Origin: Anodontia alba
Taxonomy: Eukaryota > Mollusca > Bivalvia > Lucinida > Lucinidae
Reading direction: 5' to 3'
NCBI GenBank assembly: GCA_964016985.1
Contig: OZ024828.1
Location: forward strand, 32,007,129 to 32,071,128
DNA length: 64,000 nt
Shown here: positions 12,501 to 27,055 of the stretch, piece after piece
How the letters are laid out: every line of letters begins with the position of its first letter
Position numbering within the stretch: the stretch's first letter is position 1
Notes under the pieces: model-generated
Told to the model about the DNA's origin: nothing
Seen by the model: only the letters and a program-made list of their open reading frames with translations
Database searches by the model: none
Program-made: the position numbers and the translations under genes

Positions 12501-15500
12501 TCGGATGCTATAATCACATATCTATACATAATGTACACAGAGAACAATGTCATCTTTTTTTTTATTCAGAGTAGATCAATTCCAATTGAACTCGGACGTT
12601 TACATGTATGTGTTGATGTCCTTCTGCGACAAGATAAATTTTCATAATAGTTCTTCCCATGCGAGACAAGGTCCCAATTTTAAAAGAGGATGATAAAATG
12701 CGAAATATTTTGTCCAAATATAAACTCATAAAAGTCAAAAGACAACCATACAGTCTAAAGCGTTTGCTTACTAAAGCAAAGTTCACGTCGAATAATGCTG
12801 CTCTAAAAGTTACAAAATGCAATAGATCGAACTGCGGCCTCTGCATTCTTCTTTTAGAAGGACATACATTTACATTTAAATGTGGTAAAAAAAACTTCAA
12901 CACCCACGGGAACATGTCATGTGATGTAAAAAATGTGATATACGTGATGAAATGCAGAGGCTGTGGGGAGGAATATATTGGCGAAACGGGCAACTTATTG
13001 CGACAGAGGGTCACGATATATAATCAGAAAATCCGTGACCCTATCACAAGCATGTTTAAGGTTAGCGAACATATATCTAATTGTGTAAATGCTATGACTC
13101 CGAAATATAATTTTTTTTTCCGTTTTATAAGATGTATTCTGAAAGCACAACTTCAAGACGTATAAAGGAAACGCTTTTTATCAATAAAGCCAAAGCTGAA
13201 CAGAATCAATTAGTAGGGGCATGTTCCATCAGGGTATTCGGTGGCCAGACGTTTAGATAATACTGTTTTTTCAACAATGAGTAACGTACCGTAATATATG
13301 TTGCTAGGCCATTCATTTAACGTCTTCTTGAAAATCTGTCAACAGCAATGAAACCGCGGTAGAAGTTTATTAAATATACAGAATATTGTGGCGATATCGG
13401 ACGTTGATTTCCTATATATATGTACTAAACAAATGAAGAAGAAACTAATAAGCGCATCAATCCTTTCATTCCTGGGTTTCTGAAGGAGTGTTTGCAATAC
13501 AGAGCAAAATAAATTTATGCAAGTTTTATGGCATAATAATAACCTTGACTATTTGCGTATAAAACACAAACATGTCACTTTAGCGCAAAAAGTCAATATC
13601 TCAGTTAAAACAGTACATGTATAAAGTTTGGCTGACTTTTTGCGCTAAGGGGACGACGCGTGAATTGCATTATTGCATAGTGACGTTGATGCGTTGCCTG
13701 TTGCCGACATTGTAGTTAGTAATTATGACGACAGAATAATAACAAGGACATTTTGTTATTTTCCGTTACCTACATCTATGTAGAAACTATATGTCAGGTT
13801 TATTAAACTTATGCATCATGAAAACATACCTATATAATTTTAACCCCCTTAAACCCCACTTTTATATAGTAGTACTGGGGTTTACAGGGGTATACATTTT
13901 TTTCTTATTTCTGCTCAAAAACATAGATTGTGGGTACCCGTTAGAACCGCCTCAACGAGGCGGTTCTAACGTGTACCCACAATCTATGTTTTGAGCAGAA
14001 ATTTGAAAAATATCAGATTTTTTCGCTGAAAACTTTCAGGTTTTTGGTGGTGACATTTTCAATATACTTGAATAGGCGTGTTATGATAACATACAGCAGA
14101 AAGAGCTCAAAAATGCATTGTCTTTGAAAATGTTTGAATGCTAATTTTTCTCGTAACACTTGATGATTTGTTGGGTACGAACTAGTTTGAACTGACTGAC
14201 GTTGATTTACTTCATTAAACTAATAATTGGTCCTGGTACTTTTCTAGAATTAATTTTTGCAAATACTAACGGTATGTAATAAACAAAAGACAGAACTGTC
14301 CTGTGCTTTAGTTAACGCACCAACGTGAAATGTATAATACACAACCATAGCTCTATTCTATAACACGTATTTTGATATTTTGTTCTCATTTACATGCAAA
14401 CGAGTTGGGAAACATACATTCGAAGCGCATAGCAAAGGCTCTTCTAATAAGTAGTATCCAAAGCTTGAGTTTAATTTTTTTTTTATAAATAAGTATAACA
14501 GACCGTGCCATGCGAAAACATGTCTTCGGGCATATGCGGACCGCGAATGCCGAGACAAGCCTGCGCATCCGCGCAGTCTGTCTGATCAGGGCATTCATTG
14601 TCCGCTTACAGAATCATTGGATATTACAGAAAGTATGAATGGAGAACAAAAGCCCGGATGATACTTTGTGCATGCGCAGGATAATCTGAATCTGCGCACA
14701 CTCCGCTTACAGAATCATTGGATATTACAGAAAGTATGAATGGAGAACAAAAGTCCGGATGATACTTTGCGCATGCGCCGGATAATCTGAATCTGTTCGA
14801 AGGCACATTTTCGCTTGCTGCGGCCCAACTGATCCAAATGGGCATCCTTGTGTCTAGAATTATATGAACCAAGTCATTGGCATTATATAATACGAACTAT
14901 AAAGTGAAAAAATGCAACTCCTAAATACATAAGAAAATATGAATGCAGTATAAAATATTGATCGAAATTGAAATAAGGTTAAAAAAACTGAAAAGCGCCT
15001 AATAACATTACATTTACCCAAATGTAAATTAATTTTAATTACACTTTAGCACACACAAAAGAAAAACAACAAAACAATTAGACATTATTAACCGATTTTA
15101 GTCTGAAGACCGCCAAAGGCGCCTAGTAACTTTACATGAACGCCAATAACCGATTTTAGTCTGAAGGCCCAAAGAAGGTTATTTGGCAAACAGGATCTCC
15201 ACTGTTTGAAAATAGTTTAGCCAATCTCTCCAGAATATCTAAATCAAATAGCCCAACATTCCTAAAATTGAAATTAGAGTATTCCAATTTGCAGCGTGGG
15301 GGCGTTTATTTAGCCTAAAAAAGTTAATATTGCAATTTACATAGTATTTGATTTAACCACTTAGTTCCGCAAGCATGATTTACTTCAGTGCGTGTATGAT
15401 GCTGTCCAGCTGCGAAACTATGTTAAATAAAATACATTGATTGGTAATTTTTTCATATAGTCTTGTACTATGTTGTTTGTTTTTCATTGTCTGTATCAAT

Positions 15501-18500
15501 AGGCAATGCAGTTAGACTACATACAGGATATTTTGGTCGGATTACCTATCATTTACAAGACGGTCAAGATGGATCTGTATCGCTCACCTTATAACCAAAC
15601 AAGTTTGAGTCAAGTGGCCTTTCGGTTCAAGAGAAGAATTCAGTATATATTTTCAAGCTAGTGGCCATCTTAGATTTCTAATCAGAACGCGTTTAAGTAC
15701 TTTTGATGTACAAGTCACCTCAATCTTCCAACGAAGTTCCGAGTCGATCGTCCTTTTGGTTCAGAAGAAAAATTTCAAAATAGATTTTCAAAATGGCTAC
15801 TAGGGCGACCATCCTGGATTTCCGATCAGTAAGATTTTAGCTATTTTTTATCTACAAGTTACTCCGTTCCTTCTTATCAAGTTACGAGTCAGTGGGCCTT
15901 TCTATTCAGGAGAAGAAGTTCAAAATAGATTTTTAAGATGACAACTGTGGTGGCCATCTTGTATTTCAGATCGGAACAATTTTAGCTATTTTTGATCTAC
16001 AAGTCACCCTGGTTCTTTCTACAAAGTGTTGTGTCAATTGGCCTTTCGGTTAAGGAGTAGATGCGCAAAATAAATTTACAAAATAGCGGTCATGGAGGCC
16101 ATCTTGGATTTGAGATTATGATGACTTTAACTACTTTTTATCCACAACTCACCCAGATTCTTCATACCAAATTTCCAGTCAATTGGTCTTTAGGTCCAGG
16201 AGTAAAAGGGAAACGTAGATTTTCGAGATGGCGGCCATGGCGGCCATTTTGAATATCTGATCAGAAAATGTTAGCATTATTTGATCTACAAGTCACCCCG
16301 ATGCTTCCTACCAAGTTTTATAGTCAGTTTGCCTTTCGGTTTAGAAGAAGAATTGGAAAATAAATTTTCTTGATGGCGGCCAACTCGGATTTTCTATCGG
16401 AACGATTTTAGCTATTTTTGATCTACAAGTCCCCACGGAGATTCCTACCAAGTTTCAAGTCAACTGGCCTTTCGGTTCAGGAGGAGAAGCGAAAAATGAA
16501 TTTCAAGATGGCGGCCATGCAGCCATCTTGGATTTCCGATGGGAACGATTTTAGTTTTTGTTTGATCAACAAGTCATCCCGATGCTTCATACCAAGTTTC
16601 AAGTCAGTTGACTTTTCGGTTCAAGAAGGCCGCCATAGTGGCCATCTTGGATTTCCGATGAGAACAATTTTAACTATTTTTGATCTACAAGTCACCCCGA
16701 TGCTTCCTACACTGTTTCAGGTAAATTGGTCTTTTGGTTCAGGAGAAATAGATTTTTAAGATGACTGCCATAGCTGCCGTATTGGATTTCCGATCAGAAT
16801 GATTTTAGCATCTTTTTTTTTTTTTCTACCGTTACTCCGATGCTTCCTGCCATGTTTCGAGTCAAGGGCGGCCATCTCGGATTCCGAACGGAACGATTTA
16901 AGCTAATTTTGAAATTGTCACCCCGATGCTTCCTTCCAAGTTTCGAGTCAGTTGGCCTTTCGGTTAAGGAGAAGAAGCGAAACTTAGATGTCGGATTTCA
17001 GACCGGAGCTGTTTTATCTACTTTTGATCTGCAAGTCACTCTGATGCTTCCTACCAAGATTCGAGTCAATTGGCCTTTTGGTTCAGGAGAATTAGTGAAG
17101 AATAGATTTTCAAGATTGCCACCATGGTGGCCATCTTGGAATTTACGACGGGATGATTTTAGCTATTTTTTATCTACTTGTCAACCCGATACTATCTATC
17201 AAGTTTCGAGTCAATTGGACCAGGTGTGTAGGAGAAGTGGGTTTTGAAAGCAAATTGTTGATGACGCACGACGGACGACGCACATTGACCGATCATAATA
17301 GCTCACCTTGAGCTAATAAGTCCTAATAACCAGTTTACCGAGATATCTGATGCAAGTTTAAAAACCAGTGCGCCGCAAAATTGTAAAGTACAATGTATGC
17401 CTTCGGGGCATAGGCAGAGAGGGAATAGAAGAAGCCGGAACCGGTTATATTTAATATTTGAGTCATTATAATAAATATTATTGTTGTACGAAATTAGACC
17501 AATGCTATATCCGTAGGATATACAAAATAGATTATTGCTCGTCTTGTTGTTGTAGCTGTTATGCTATGTTCTGTGATTGTGACCACTCCGGAAATCTAAA
17601 CTATTTTAAAAGAACTGACCCTAGAGTACAAAGTCGCTTCTATTGAACGCCCACGTGTTGTTCGGAGCAATGGGAAAGTTCATATTTGAGTCAGCGCACG
17701 ACAAAATCTACAATAAGAATTGTGCGACCAGCGAAGACTTAGATCAGACTGCGCAGTCTGATCTGAGTCATTGCTGATGATCGCATGTGCCTCCTTCAGC
17801 CTCGACAGAGGAATAAATAAGAACCCTTGCCTTACTAGGAGGATGCACAAGCTGGTCTGCGTCCTTGTTGATATTTGAGTTGTCAGTGGTTGAGATAATA
17901 AGAGTCATCTTGGGTATTGTATACCCTGCATCACTACGTATTTTGGAAAACAGACGGATTACATTATATACTTGTTAAAGTAATTAGAAAAGTAAGTATC
18001 ATTTCTAAATTGTTGTCTACTAACTTTTGTCGTAGCGTGCTAAAGGAGAAAAAACATAAAAAATAGAACAGTAAATGATTCTGACACTCTTTCCGATAAA
18101 CCTTCGACCGATATAGAGAGGGAAACGAGAATTTATCGACAGCGTAGCGTCACAAGACTACCATGTACGGCTTGTAATTATAGCAAAATCTCTAAGATGA
18201 AGAACAGATTTCGCGAAAGAGCATTAATTATGATCAATGCGATGAATAATTTATAACAACTTCGTTAAACGAGACAGCAATGAAACATGGCGCTTTGATA
18301 GAACTTTACCTTTACTATCCTTCCAAACAGAGCATGTGTAAAGCCAGTATATCCTAAAACAATATGATGGCACCATAACGATGTAGAAAAAAGATGATGG
18401 AATTGGTTTACATCAATATCAAGAATAATCCATGAGAAAGCACGTACGTTGGCGTGTATATCACAGTTCCTATTTATATTTTATAAAGAAATAAAATATC

Positions 18501-19770
18501 AGCTTCTGGTTAGACTGCCATGATTTTAAGGCACAAAGTGTACATAGCCTTATCCCTGATTCATCAAATCAATAGAAGCTCAGAGCAATTGATTAATCTA
18601 ATACAATATGAGTCTGTTTATAATCGGAGCGACCTCTATCGTTTTCTGTGTGATAGAAATTTCCTTTTCACAAACACAAAATATCAATAGAGCTCCACCT
18701 GCGCTGAGCTCTCTATCGATCGTTGGAATGGCTTTTCATAGGGGACGCGTCATGCAGAACTACCGTATTCTACCTAATTACCGCACTGTGCGCTTCAGTT
18801 TTTCAAAATTACTGCGAAAACTTGTAGCAAAATAGCCATTAAATAAGGGCATACTTTAAAGAAAGATCAACAGATACTATATAAAGGGCATATTTAATGA
18901 TACTTATGCATTATCATTTTCTGATTTTCTTTATAAAAGCATATGTTGTGGGTACTCGTTTGAATTGCCTCGACTTGTCGAGGCAATTCAAATGAGTACC
19001 CACAACATATGTTTTTATAAAGTAGTAAATAAAAGTACACTGATTGTAATGTAAAGACTACTAAAGTGCTTGACTGTGCGCTAATAGGAGCATGTGCGGT
19101 AATTAGGGCGAATACGGTATGTCTTTGAGCATAAGCAAGAAGCGCAGGCACACAGCAGTCGGTGCATTGGAAATTATATACTCCAAGGTTTTCGCTATTC
19201 TCTGCAAAGACTATATATATATTTTACGGCACTAAAACACTCCCTTGGCTCAAGTATCTGATAAATTTGTAATGGCTATATTTAATATAACAGAAAAATC
19301 TTAACCCTTAGTACGCTGATAACTCATATTGCGGACAACATATGATTAATATTGTTCTCATTTTTTTCCAAGAAAATAGGACTGGACATTTCATGCGAAT
19401 CGTCTCCTGCAAATCAAGAAAATAATCAATTGAGTATGATTTCCTATATTCAATGTTAGCGTGTAAATAGTTAATGGCAGCGAGCACTTTTAATCAAAGG
19501 TTTGACCATTACAATCCATGCTGATCTGGGCCTATGTTCTTTGCATAACACTACATAGATTAACTTTGTTTTCCTTGCATTGCCAATACTGCTGGTGGGA
19601 AAGAACAAAATATTGAACAGTTTAAAGATAGGATTGCAATTTAATTCTTGTTTTACATAATAGAATGATATGTCATGTTCAGACGCAGATTCATAAAGAG
19701 TGTCGTCCCATTCTGAGCTGAAGGACGACTGTATATGCATTTAATGTAATCCCTCGCTTGCTGTACACAA

Positions 19771-19832
<62 letters not shown>

Positions 19833-22800
19833 TGAGTGAGAGAGAGAGAGAAAAAGAGAGAGACAGACAGACAGATAGAGAGACAGACAGAAAGAAACCG
19901 GGAGACATCACGAAAACATGCCTATATAATGGTGACCCCCTTAAACCCCACTTTTATATAGTAAAACTGGGGTTTACAGGGGTATACATTATTTTTCATA
20001 TTTCTGCTCAAAACATAGATTGTGGGTACTCGTTAGAACCGCCTCGGCGAGGCGGTTCTAACGAGTACCCACAATCTATGTTTTGAGCAGAAATAGGATT
20101 TTTTTTAGAATTTTTCATCTAAAAACTTTCAATTTTTGGTGGTAAAATTTTCAGTATATTTTGAATAGGCTTATTCTCGTAATGGAAATGGCTGGAGGGG
20201 CTCAACTTATAGCATTATATTGATCTGTATATGGAGCATGAATGAATCCTAGCTGGTACCGACCAAACTGCACTTTGCCGCTAAGATGTATAAATTAACG
20301 AAACAAACTAATAAGAACACATAAAAAGTTCGGAAAAATACTTTAATTTTGTATTATAGTAATATTAGACATTCAATTTAAATTATTTTGACAACTTTTC
20401 TAGAGCGAACTAAATTGTAAAGGGATACTAAAGGCATATTGAGACCTCGTTACGTGCGATGTAGACTCCCATACTGTTCCCCAATGGTATCTGGTAAACA
20501 TTACGGAACCATGCCTATTCAAGTATATTGAAAAGTTTACCACCAAAAAATCAAAAAAAAAAAAAAATAATAATAATAATAAAGAAAAAAAGAAAAGAAA
20601 AAAAAAATATAATAATCTTATACTTCTGCTCAAACCATAGATGGTGTGTACTCGTTAGAACTGTCTCAGCGAGTCGGTTCTAACGAGAACCCACAATGTA
20701 TGTTTTTAAGCAGAAATAAGAAACATAAAGTACACCCAGTTTTTTTTTCTATATAATAGTTGGGTTTAAGTGGTTAAACTTATATACGAGCGTATACTTT
20801 CCTGGAAAAGTCAAACGTACATGACTAGCACTAGAGATGAAGTGTGTCCACATATATAGTTCTCTTATTTATCGAAGTAAACACATGTGTGGGTGATCAC
20901 TGGGAACACCTCAGCAATATAATATAACAGGTAATGTCTACGTGATATATTTGCTCTCATTTTACAACTATTCGTAATTCAGCAGCTCAAAATAGTGAGG
21001 ATACAATCCTGATAACACCGCTAAACTAAAATATTTTTGCAGGTATATCGTCTTCTAGACTCAAACTATTGGGGTGCAACACAGTGTTCCCTAAAATATT
21101 GATCATCACGAAAACATACCTATATAATTTTGACCCCCTTAAACCCCAGTTTTATATAGTAAAACTGGGGTTTACAGGGCTATATATTATTTTTCTTATT
21201 TCTGATCAAAACATAGATTGTGGGTACTTGTTAGAACCGCCTCATCGAGGCGGTTCTAACGAGTATCCACAATCTATGTTTTGAGCAGAAATAAGAAAAA
21301 TATTAGATTTTTTTATCTGAAAACTTGCCAGTTTTTGGTTGTAAAATTTTCAATATATTTATATAATGCGCCCAGCAAAGGCTCTGATTAGCCTGCGCAT
21401 CTATACATTCCAACTAGAACCTCATTGTAAAGAAAGCTAGTGTGTTTGGTACTATTATTTTGCATAAATCTTTACAGCAGAAACCAAAAAAAAACAAAAA
21501 AAACAGAATGTTTAGCTATCCATAGAGCGCGAATGCGTGGGCTGATCTGAATCATTGATTGCCGGACACAAGATACTGTAGAAAATGCTGTGCACCGGTT
21601 CAATTTAATAATTATGTTTTCATTGTCTGTTTTCAAGCTACGCCTGGTCAGCGCCGTGGACGTACGCTTTTGGGAATGCCGCTACGAATGTCGTATGTTA
21701 GATGTGATCAAACTGTCAGTACTGACGGGGCTACTTATCAACTAACCAAGGGAGAACATGTCTGCGCGTCTCAGTATCCGCTTAGTATTGAACGGACAGA
21801 AAAGTATTGAACGGGCAAGTACAGGGAGGCTTATGACTACCCATCCAACAACGTTGAGACTCCCCGACAAAAGAACGAACCGAGAGAATTGCACGATAGG
21901 TTGGAAACTCCCGTTGGAACATTTTGGATATCGGTCTTAGTACTTGGCAACTTATCGACTAGTCAGGTTTCCCAGCAAGTGAAAAAAGTAAAATCGTCAG
22001 TGCATTATTTATTTCGAATTAGACGATGTTAAGCTCATATCATGATAACATGAGACCTACGAGTTTAGACTGTATAAAAATTCTGAGACACATGCCTGAG
22101 GAAACAAAAGTCACTCTGTTCTTTAAAGAACAGTTTGATCAATGACTGTCCTACGGGAGCCACGGACTACCCGTTTGAACTAAATTCTTCCTTTTAGCAG
22201 AGGGATATTATTGTGTAGAAAAGCAAACGTAAAGTCACAGAGCTTGTCTCCCTTGTTCAGAATCGCGTAAAAGCTACCAAGTGCATCAGTCCCCAAAAGA
22301 TTTCGTATATATAGGACAAATGCGGTGGGAATTAAAACAAACCAACTCTTTTTAGTCGTTGGCACAACGATAACTATATTACAATAGAATATTTGCTGGG
22401 GAAAGCTGGATTCTGGCACTTAATGCAACTTCTCAAACTTTTTGAATTTAGCCGGAATCCAGTTTAGCACTTTGTAATATATCAAACGTTTGTGTGACTT
22501 TGGAGAACTTTACCGCCTGTCTTACAGATGAGGTAAAACGAAATGGAAGTGGTGTTTCAATGCACTCTCCGCTAAACAGCCAGTATTAATACCGCCGGGG
22601 AGTGGGGTTGGTTAAATCAGTTTTACTGGCGAAAAGCCTTCACCACAGATTCAACTGTTGTAAGAAAGTTCCACTCGCACAGAAGTCCCTAACTAAATCA
22701 GGGAAACATCACAGAAAAAATGTGAAAATCACATGAAATCACTGATGAAACAAGGAAAGACTCGCAACGAGCTTCCACAAGGCCATAAAAAAAGAAAAAA

Positions 22801-25168
22801 AAATCTATCAGACCTAAACACCACTTGGGAATTGGGTGGTTTAGTCAATTGTACTGGTGAAACATCTTCACCATAGACACAATTGTTGTAAGAAATATAA
22901 CATGACTGTTCCACTCACACAGAGGTCCCTAACTCAATCAGGGAAACATCACAGAAAAAAAAAGTGAAAATCACATGAAATCACTGATGAAACAAGGATA
23001 TTAGTGCATGACAATCACCTCATCAACTGGTAACAAGAGTTTAAAAAAAACACTGGTTTTACTACGGATGGCCCGAACAAAGCTATACCAATAGGCATAA
23101 ACATTCTAATCAAATCTTTAGTTCGGCATCTTCATACAGTTGAGACCCGACGCACCGTCGTGCAATTCAATAGGAAAGCACAAGTATCGACTATGATTGA
23201 GTTAAAAACTAAGCATGCCGTCAGTCGCATAATATCTAAGTGTTAGCCAATCCTTTATAATGGATAATAGTTTTGTTTTGTTGTTGTTGTTTTTCAGTTT
23301 CTTTTTCTTTTCTTTTTTTTTTTCTAAAAAATGATTTCAGAGCCGTTGTTTTCTAAATTTTAAACCTAAGTCACCGTAAAATTCTAGTTCGATATTTTTG
23401 CAACAGAAGTTTTTTTCAAGCTAACTTTATACATTTTAATCAATTTGGAATTTCGTAAAAAAAGTCGAGAAATCTTTACGGAGTTTTTGGTACCGATAGC
23501 ATTCTGATAGGAATGTAGCAATCAGGACTTCACTCTAACTGTTAAAATGATGTACAGGAGAAGATATCTTTGTGAATAAGATGAGCAATCTCTGTATGAA
23601 AGAGCGATACCGACTCTCAACAACTAAACCGGTACATTAACAATGGCAAATCAAAATCACGATTGTCGTATATTTTAAAGGAGTTATGCCATTTGATATC
23701 GGTAAATGCCAACAAAAAATGCTTCGGTATCAGAGGAATTAACTTTATCACTTTATTAAACTAAAGTTCGAGTGACAGAGCTGATCTATATATCATTTGT
23801 TAAACAGGTCATCTAGGTGTCTAAACGTAGTATTGAAAGCTTTAATATTACTAGCTAGATTTCCGTCAGACAGAAATAACTAGTTCAAATGGTGGCTTTC
23901 GTTTGCTCCAGTATTCCATTTATGTTGTCTGACACACAAGAGTTCTCCAGTCTGACACACCAGGGATCTCCAGGTGTCTTAACACGTTGTTTCTGTTGCT
24001 TCATTATAGGCTTTATCTGTGATTTATTTATTGTCCGTAACGTATCATAGATGAGTTGAAGACCTCCACGCGGAACGAACAAATGTAATACGTTTTTACC
24101 ACTTTGGAAGCTGAGGGCGAGGGTTTGGATTCCGTTATGCTAGCTTAAGCCCCACCCCCCCTCCCGAAGTAATTTATTACTGACCATTTTAAGGCGGTAT
24201 TTTCATTGTATTACGTTTTGTTTAATGTTCTGTAGTGTTTCATTTACAAATGTTTTTCTTTTAACAATTATGTAAGTTAACGATATATGCAGGTAAGTTA
24301 GGGTAACAAAGTTGCTACCTTTCCGGGAAAGGGCTGCCAGCTCTGCTTGTCATCTGTTTGTTTTTTGGGATTTTTTGTGTGTTCTTGTGTTTTTTTGTGT
24401 ATGTGTGTGGCCTTTTAATTGTATTAGGCTGTCTTTCCCTTTAATGTTGAGAACAATATGGGTCTGACTGAGTTAGTTCCTGAGTTCACTTTTATACTTT
24501 ACATAACCGAAACACTCTTTCATAACAAAATAATAATAATCAGCAACAAGGGAAAACAGAATTAGTCCCAAACGGAATACCCATAATTTGTCTGTAAAGT
24601 TTAGTGCCGAACTTGCTAAATATTATCCACAGCATAAATAAGGGTTTCACAAACTTTTTTGACATGATCATGCATTATTATTTTTGTGCTCCTTAGAATT
24701 AAAGAAAGAGCGCTTATCATTACACGATGCCTAATGCAGAGTGTTTTCTCGAGTAAATGCCCAGTCAAATAAGTGAGTTAGCTATGTTTTAATCAGATTA
24801 TGAGGTAAGGTAGAATAAAGAGTGGAAACATATATTTCAAAATCTGTAGGCTCGGAAAACTTTTCGGATTTCATTTTATCGTTTACATTTTTGGTAGACC
24901 AAAAAGGTTTCATTTTTTTATATTTTTTACATTATTTTATTACACGATTTTTAATTGCAGTGAGGCAGGTAATTGATAATTTGGACGATTCAGTAGCGGT
25001 GCAAGAACTAGAACTCGCAATAAACGGGCTTTGTATGTCTTTATGAAGCTTAGGTGACCAGTATAAAGTGGAAAGTTTGTTAATAGTTTCTTCGATACCT
25101 TCTGCAAGGTCAACAGCTGATCAACAATTGATCAACACCATACTGTTTATCAGTTAATATTTTTTTTT

Positions 25169-25205
<37 letters not shown>

Positions 25206-26998
25206 ACCAAGTAAGTTCCTGGTTCATTGTTGGCTGTTTTGTCATCTGGAACCGAAACATACTTTCATGAAATTGCTGGTCACTCTTCTTCAAATGCCGA
25301 AAAAGGCCTAGCTTGAGGTGGGAAGAAGGTCGGGTTATTTATAATAAAACGAAACATGTGCATCAATGATAATAAAAATTCTGAATTTCTAATAATTAAA
25401 AAATATGCACAGCATGTTCTCGTTTGCACCAACGCTTATAAAATTGTTCCAACGAGCCAGCAATTTCTTCTCAATAATTAGCAACGTCAATGTATGACGG
25501 GGATCTATATTAAAGTCCCTTAGAAGCCGTATTTTAGAATCAGAAAATATTTTCATTTTCCAGTATTAACGTGGCTGGTTAATAACATTTGCGAAATTTT
25601 GCTGGTGTTTACATTATTTCACTTCAATTACAACCATCTCTGGCGGGCGGTAGACATTTTTTTAGATTGTTTCATGCGCTGTCTGTTGATGCTGCCAACA
25701 ACAGCGGTAAGTCTGAATAGCGCTTATGTACGTTTTCTTGTTGTAAAAGCAAGGATTTTGGTGCGTTTAAATTATTAGTTCGCTTGTATGTAAAATTATT
25801 TACTTATGATATAATTTATTAAATATCATATTTATTAAATGCGAATAATGGCTAGTCTCTGTATTACACATCACATGTAATGTGTTTGCAATAACCGTTC
25901 AAATATTGCAAAATGGCATGTGACGTATGGCGTGGTGCGTGTGGAGAGTAAAATTTCACATATCTGAACATTGTCAGGTTTGCCTGGACAAATCACAAAT
26001 GTGGCATCTGATTAACTGCTATTCCGGATTTCAGCTGTTTTCTATGGATTCATTTTCGTGGCTACATGCAAAAATTATTAATGAAAATGTTTGGACATAA
26101 GATTACGAAGTAAGTTGGATTAAAAATACGAGACAGAATTACAGGCCAGCGTTTTAAATTTTAACTGGGATATAAACAACAAAATTAAACTGTTAGTATA
26201 CCAATTTTCGCAATGCCAAGCAAGATCATTTTCTTTTAGTTCTATTATCTTTTAATTACAATAGCGAAATACGTGGAGAAGTTTAATGCTGCCACTCGGC
26301 ACTAACACCAGCTCTTTGAGGGAGATGAAAAGGAATATAACAAAATGGCATTTGAGAGCACTATCATCTAATTTGTTTACTTATAGAATTGAATCGTTCA
26401 CGTTTTATTCTTAATTCCCATTTAAACTGTCAAACATCGGATTAAGAGGTCACAGATAAGCAATATTCCATAGTGTTTTATCACCTCAGAATGTTATAAG
26501 TGAATTTGAGTCACGCCTTGACAAAAAAGTACTTCATGATTATGTGCAGGCTGATCTAGGTATTTGCTGTCCGCATAAACCCCTATACCTATATTCACAT
26601 GCCCTATATCAATGGTTAATACTGCGTTAAACAGTTCCGAACGAAGTAGAAGTTAACTTGTCTTAATCTAGTAGCTGTTTCTCTCCCACAGAGTATATTA
26701 TGACTTACAAAAATAGCAATATTTGCATTGAAAATTTATCTAATAAAATAAGCATTCTGTTCCACATCAGTGGGCTTTTTCGACCCGAAGTACATTGTGT
26801 AATATAATATACCCATTGTCAGTTTCATTCGTCATGTATGCGTATGTGTGGTAGTAAAACAGGCATTTATTCGAGATATTAATGCACTTTTCTTGTAACT
26901 TGGAGTTACGGCTGAGGTTACGTCGACGAAATATAATCAATTCATTGTAGAATTTATAGTACCTATGGTATAACACAATCGGTTGCCTTCATCAGTTC

Positions 26999-27055
<57 letters not shown>

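Noticed and set aside
12562..13014. Minus-strand 150-codon frame
   Set aside because: Antisense shadow of the Penelope-like GIY-YIG fragment.
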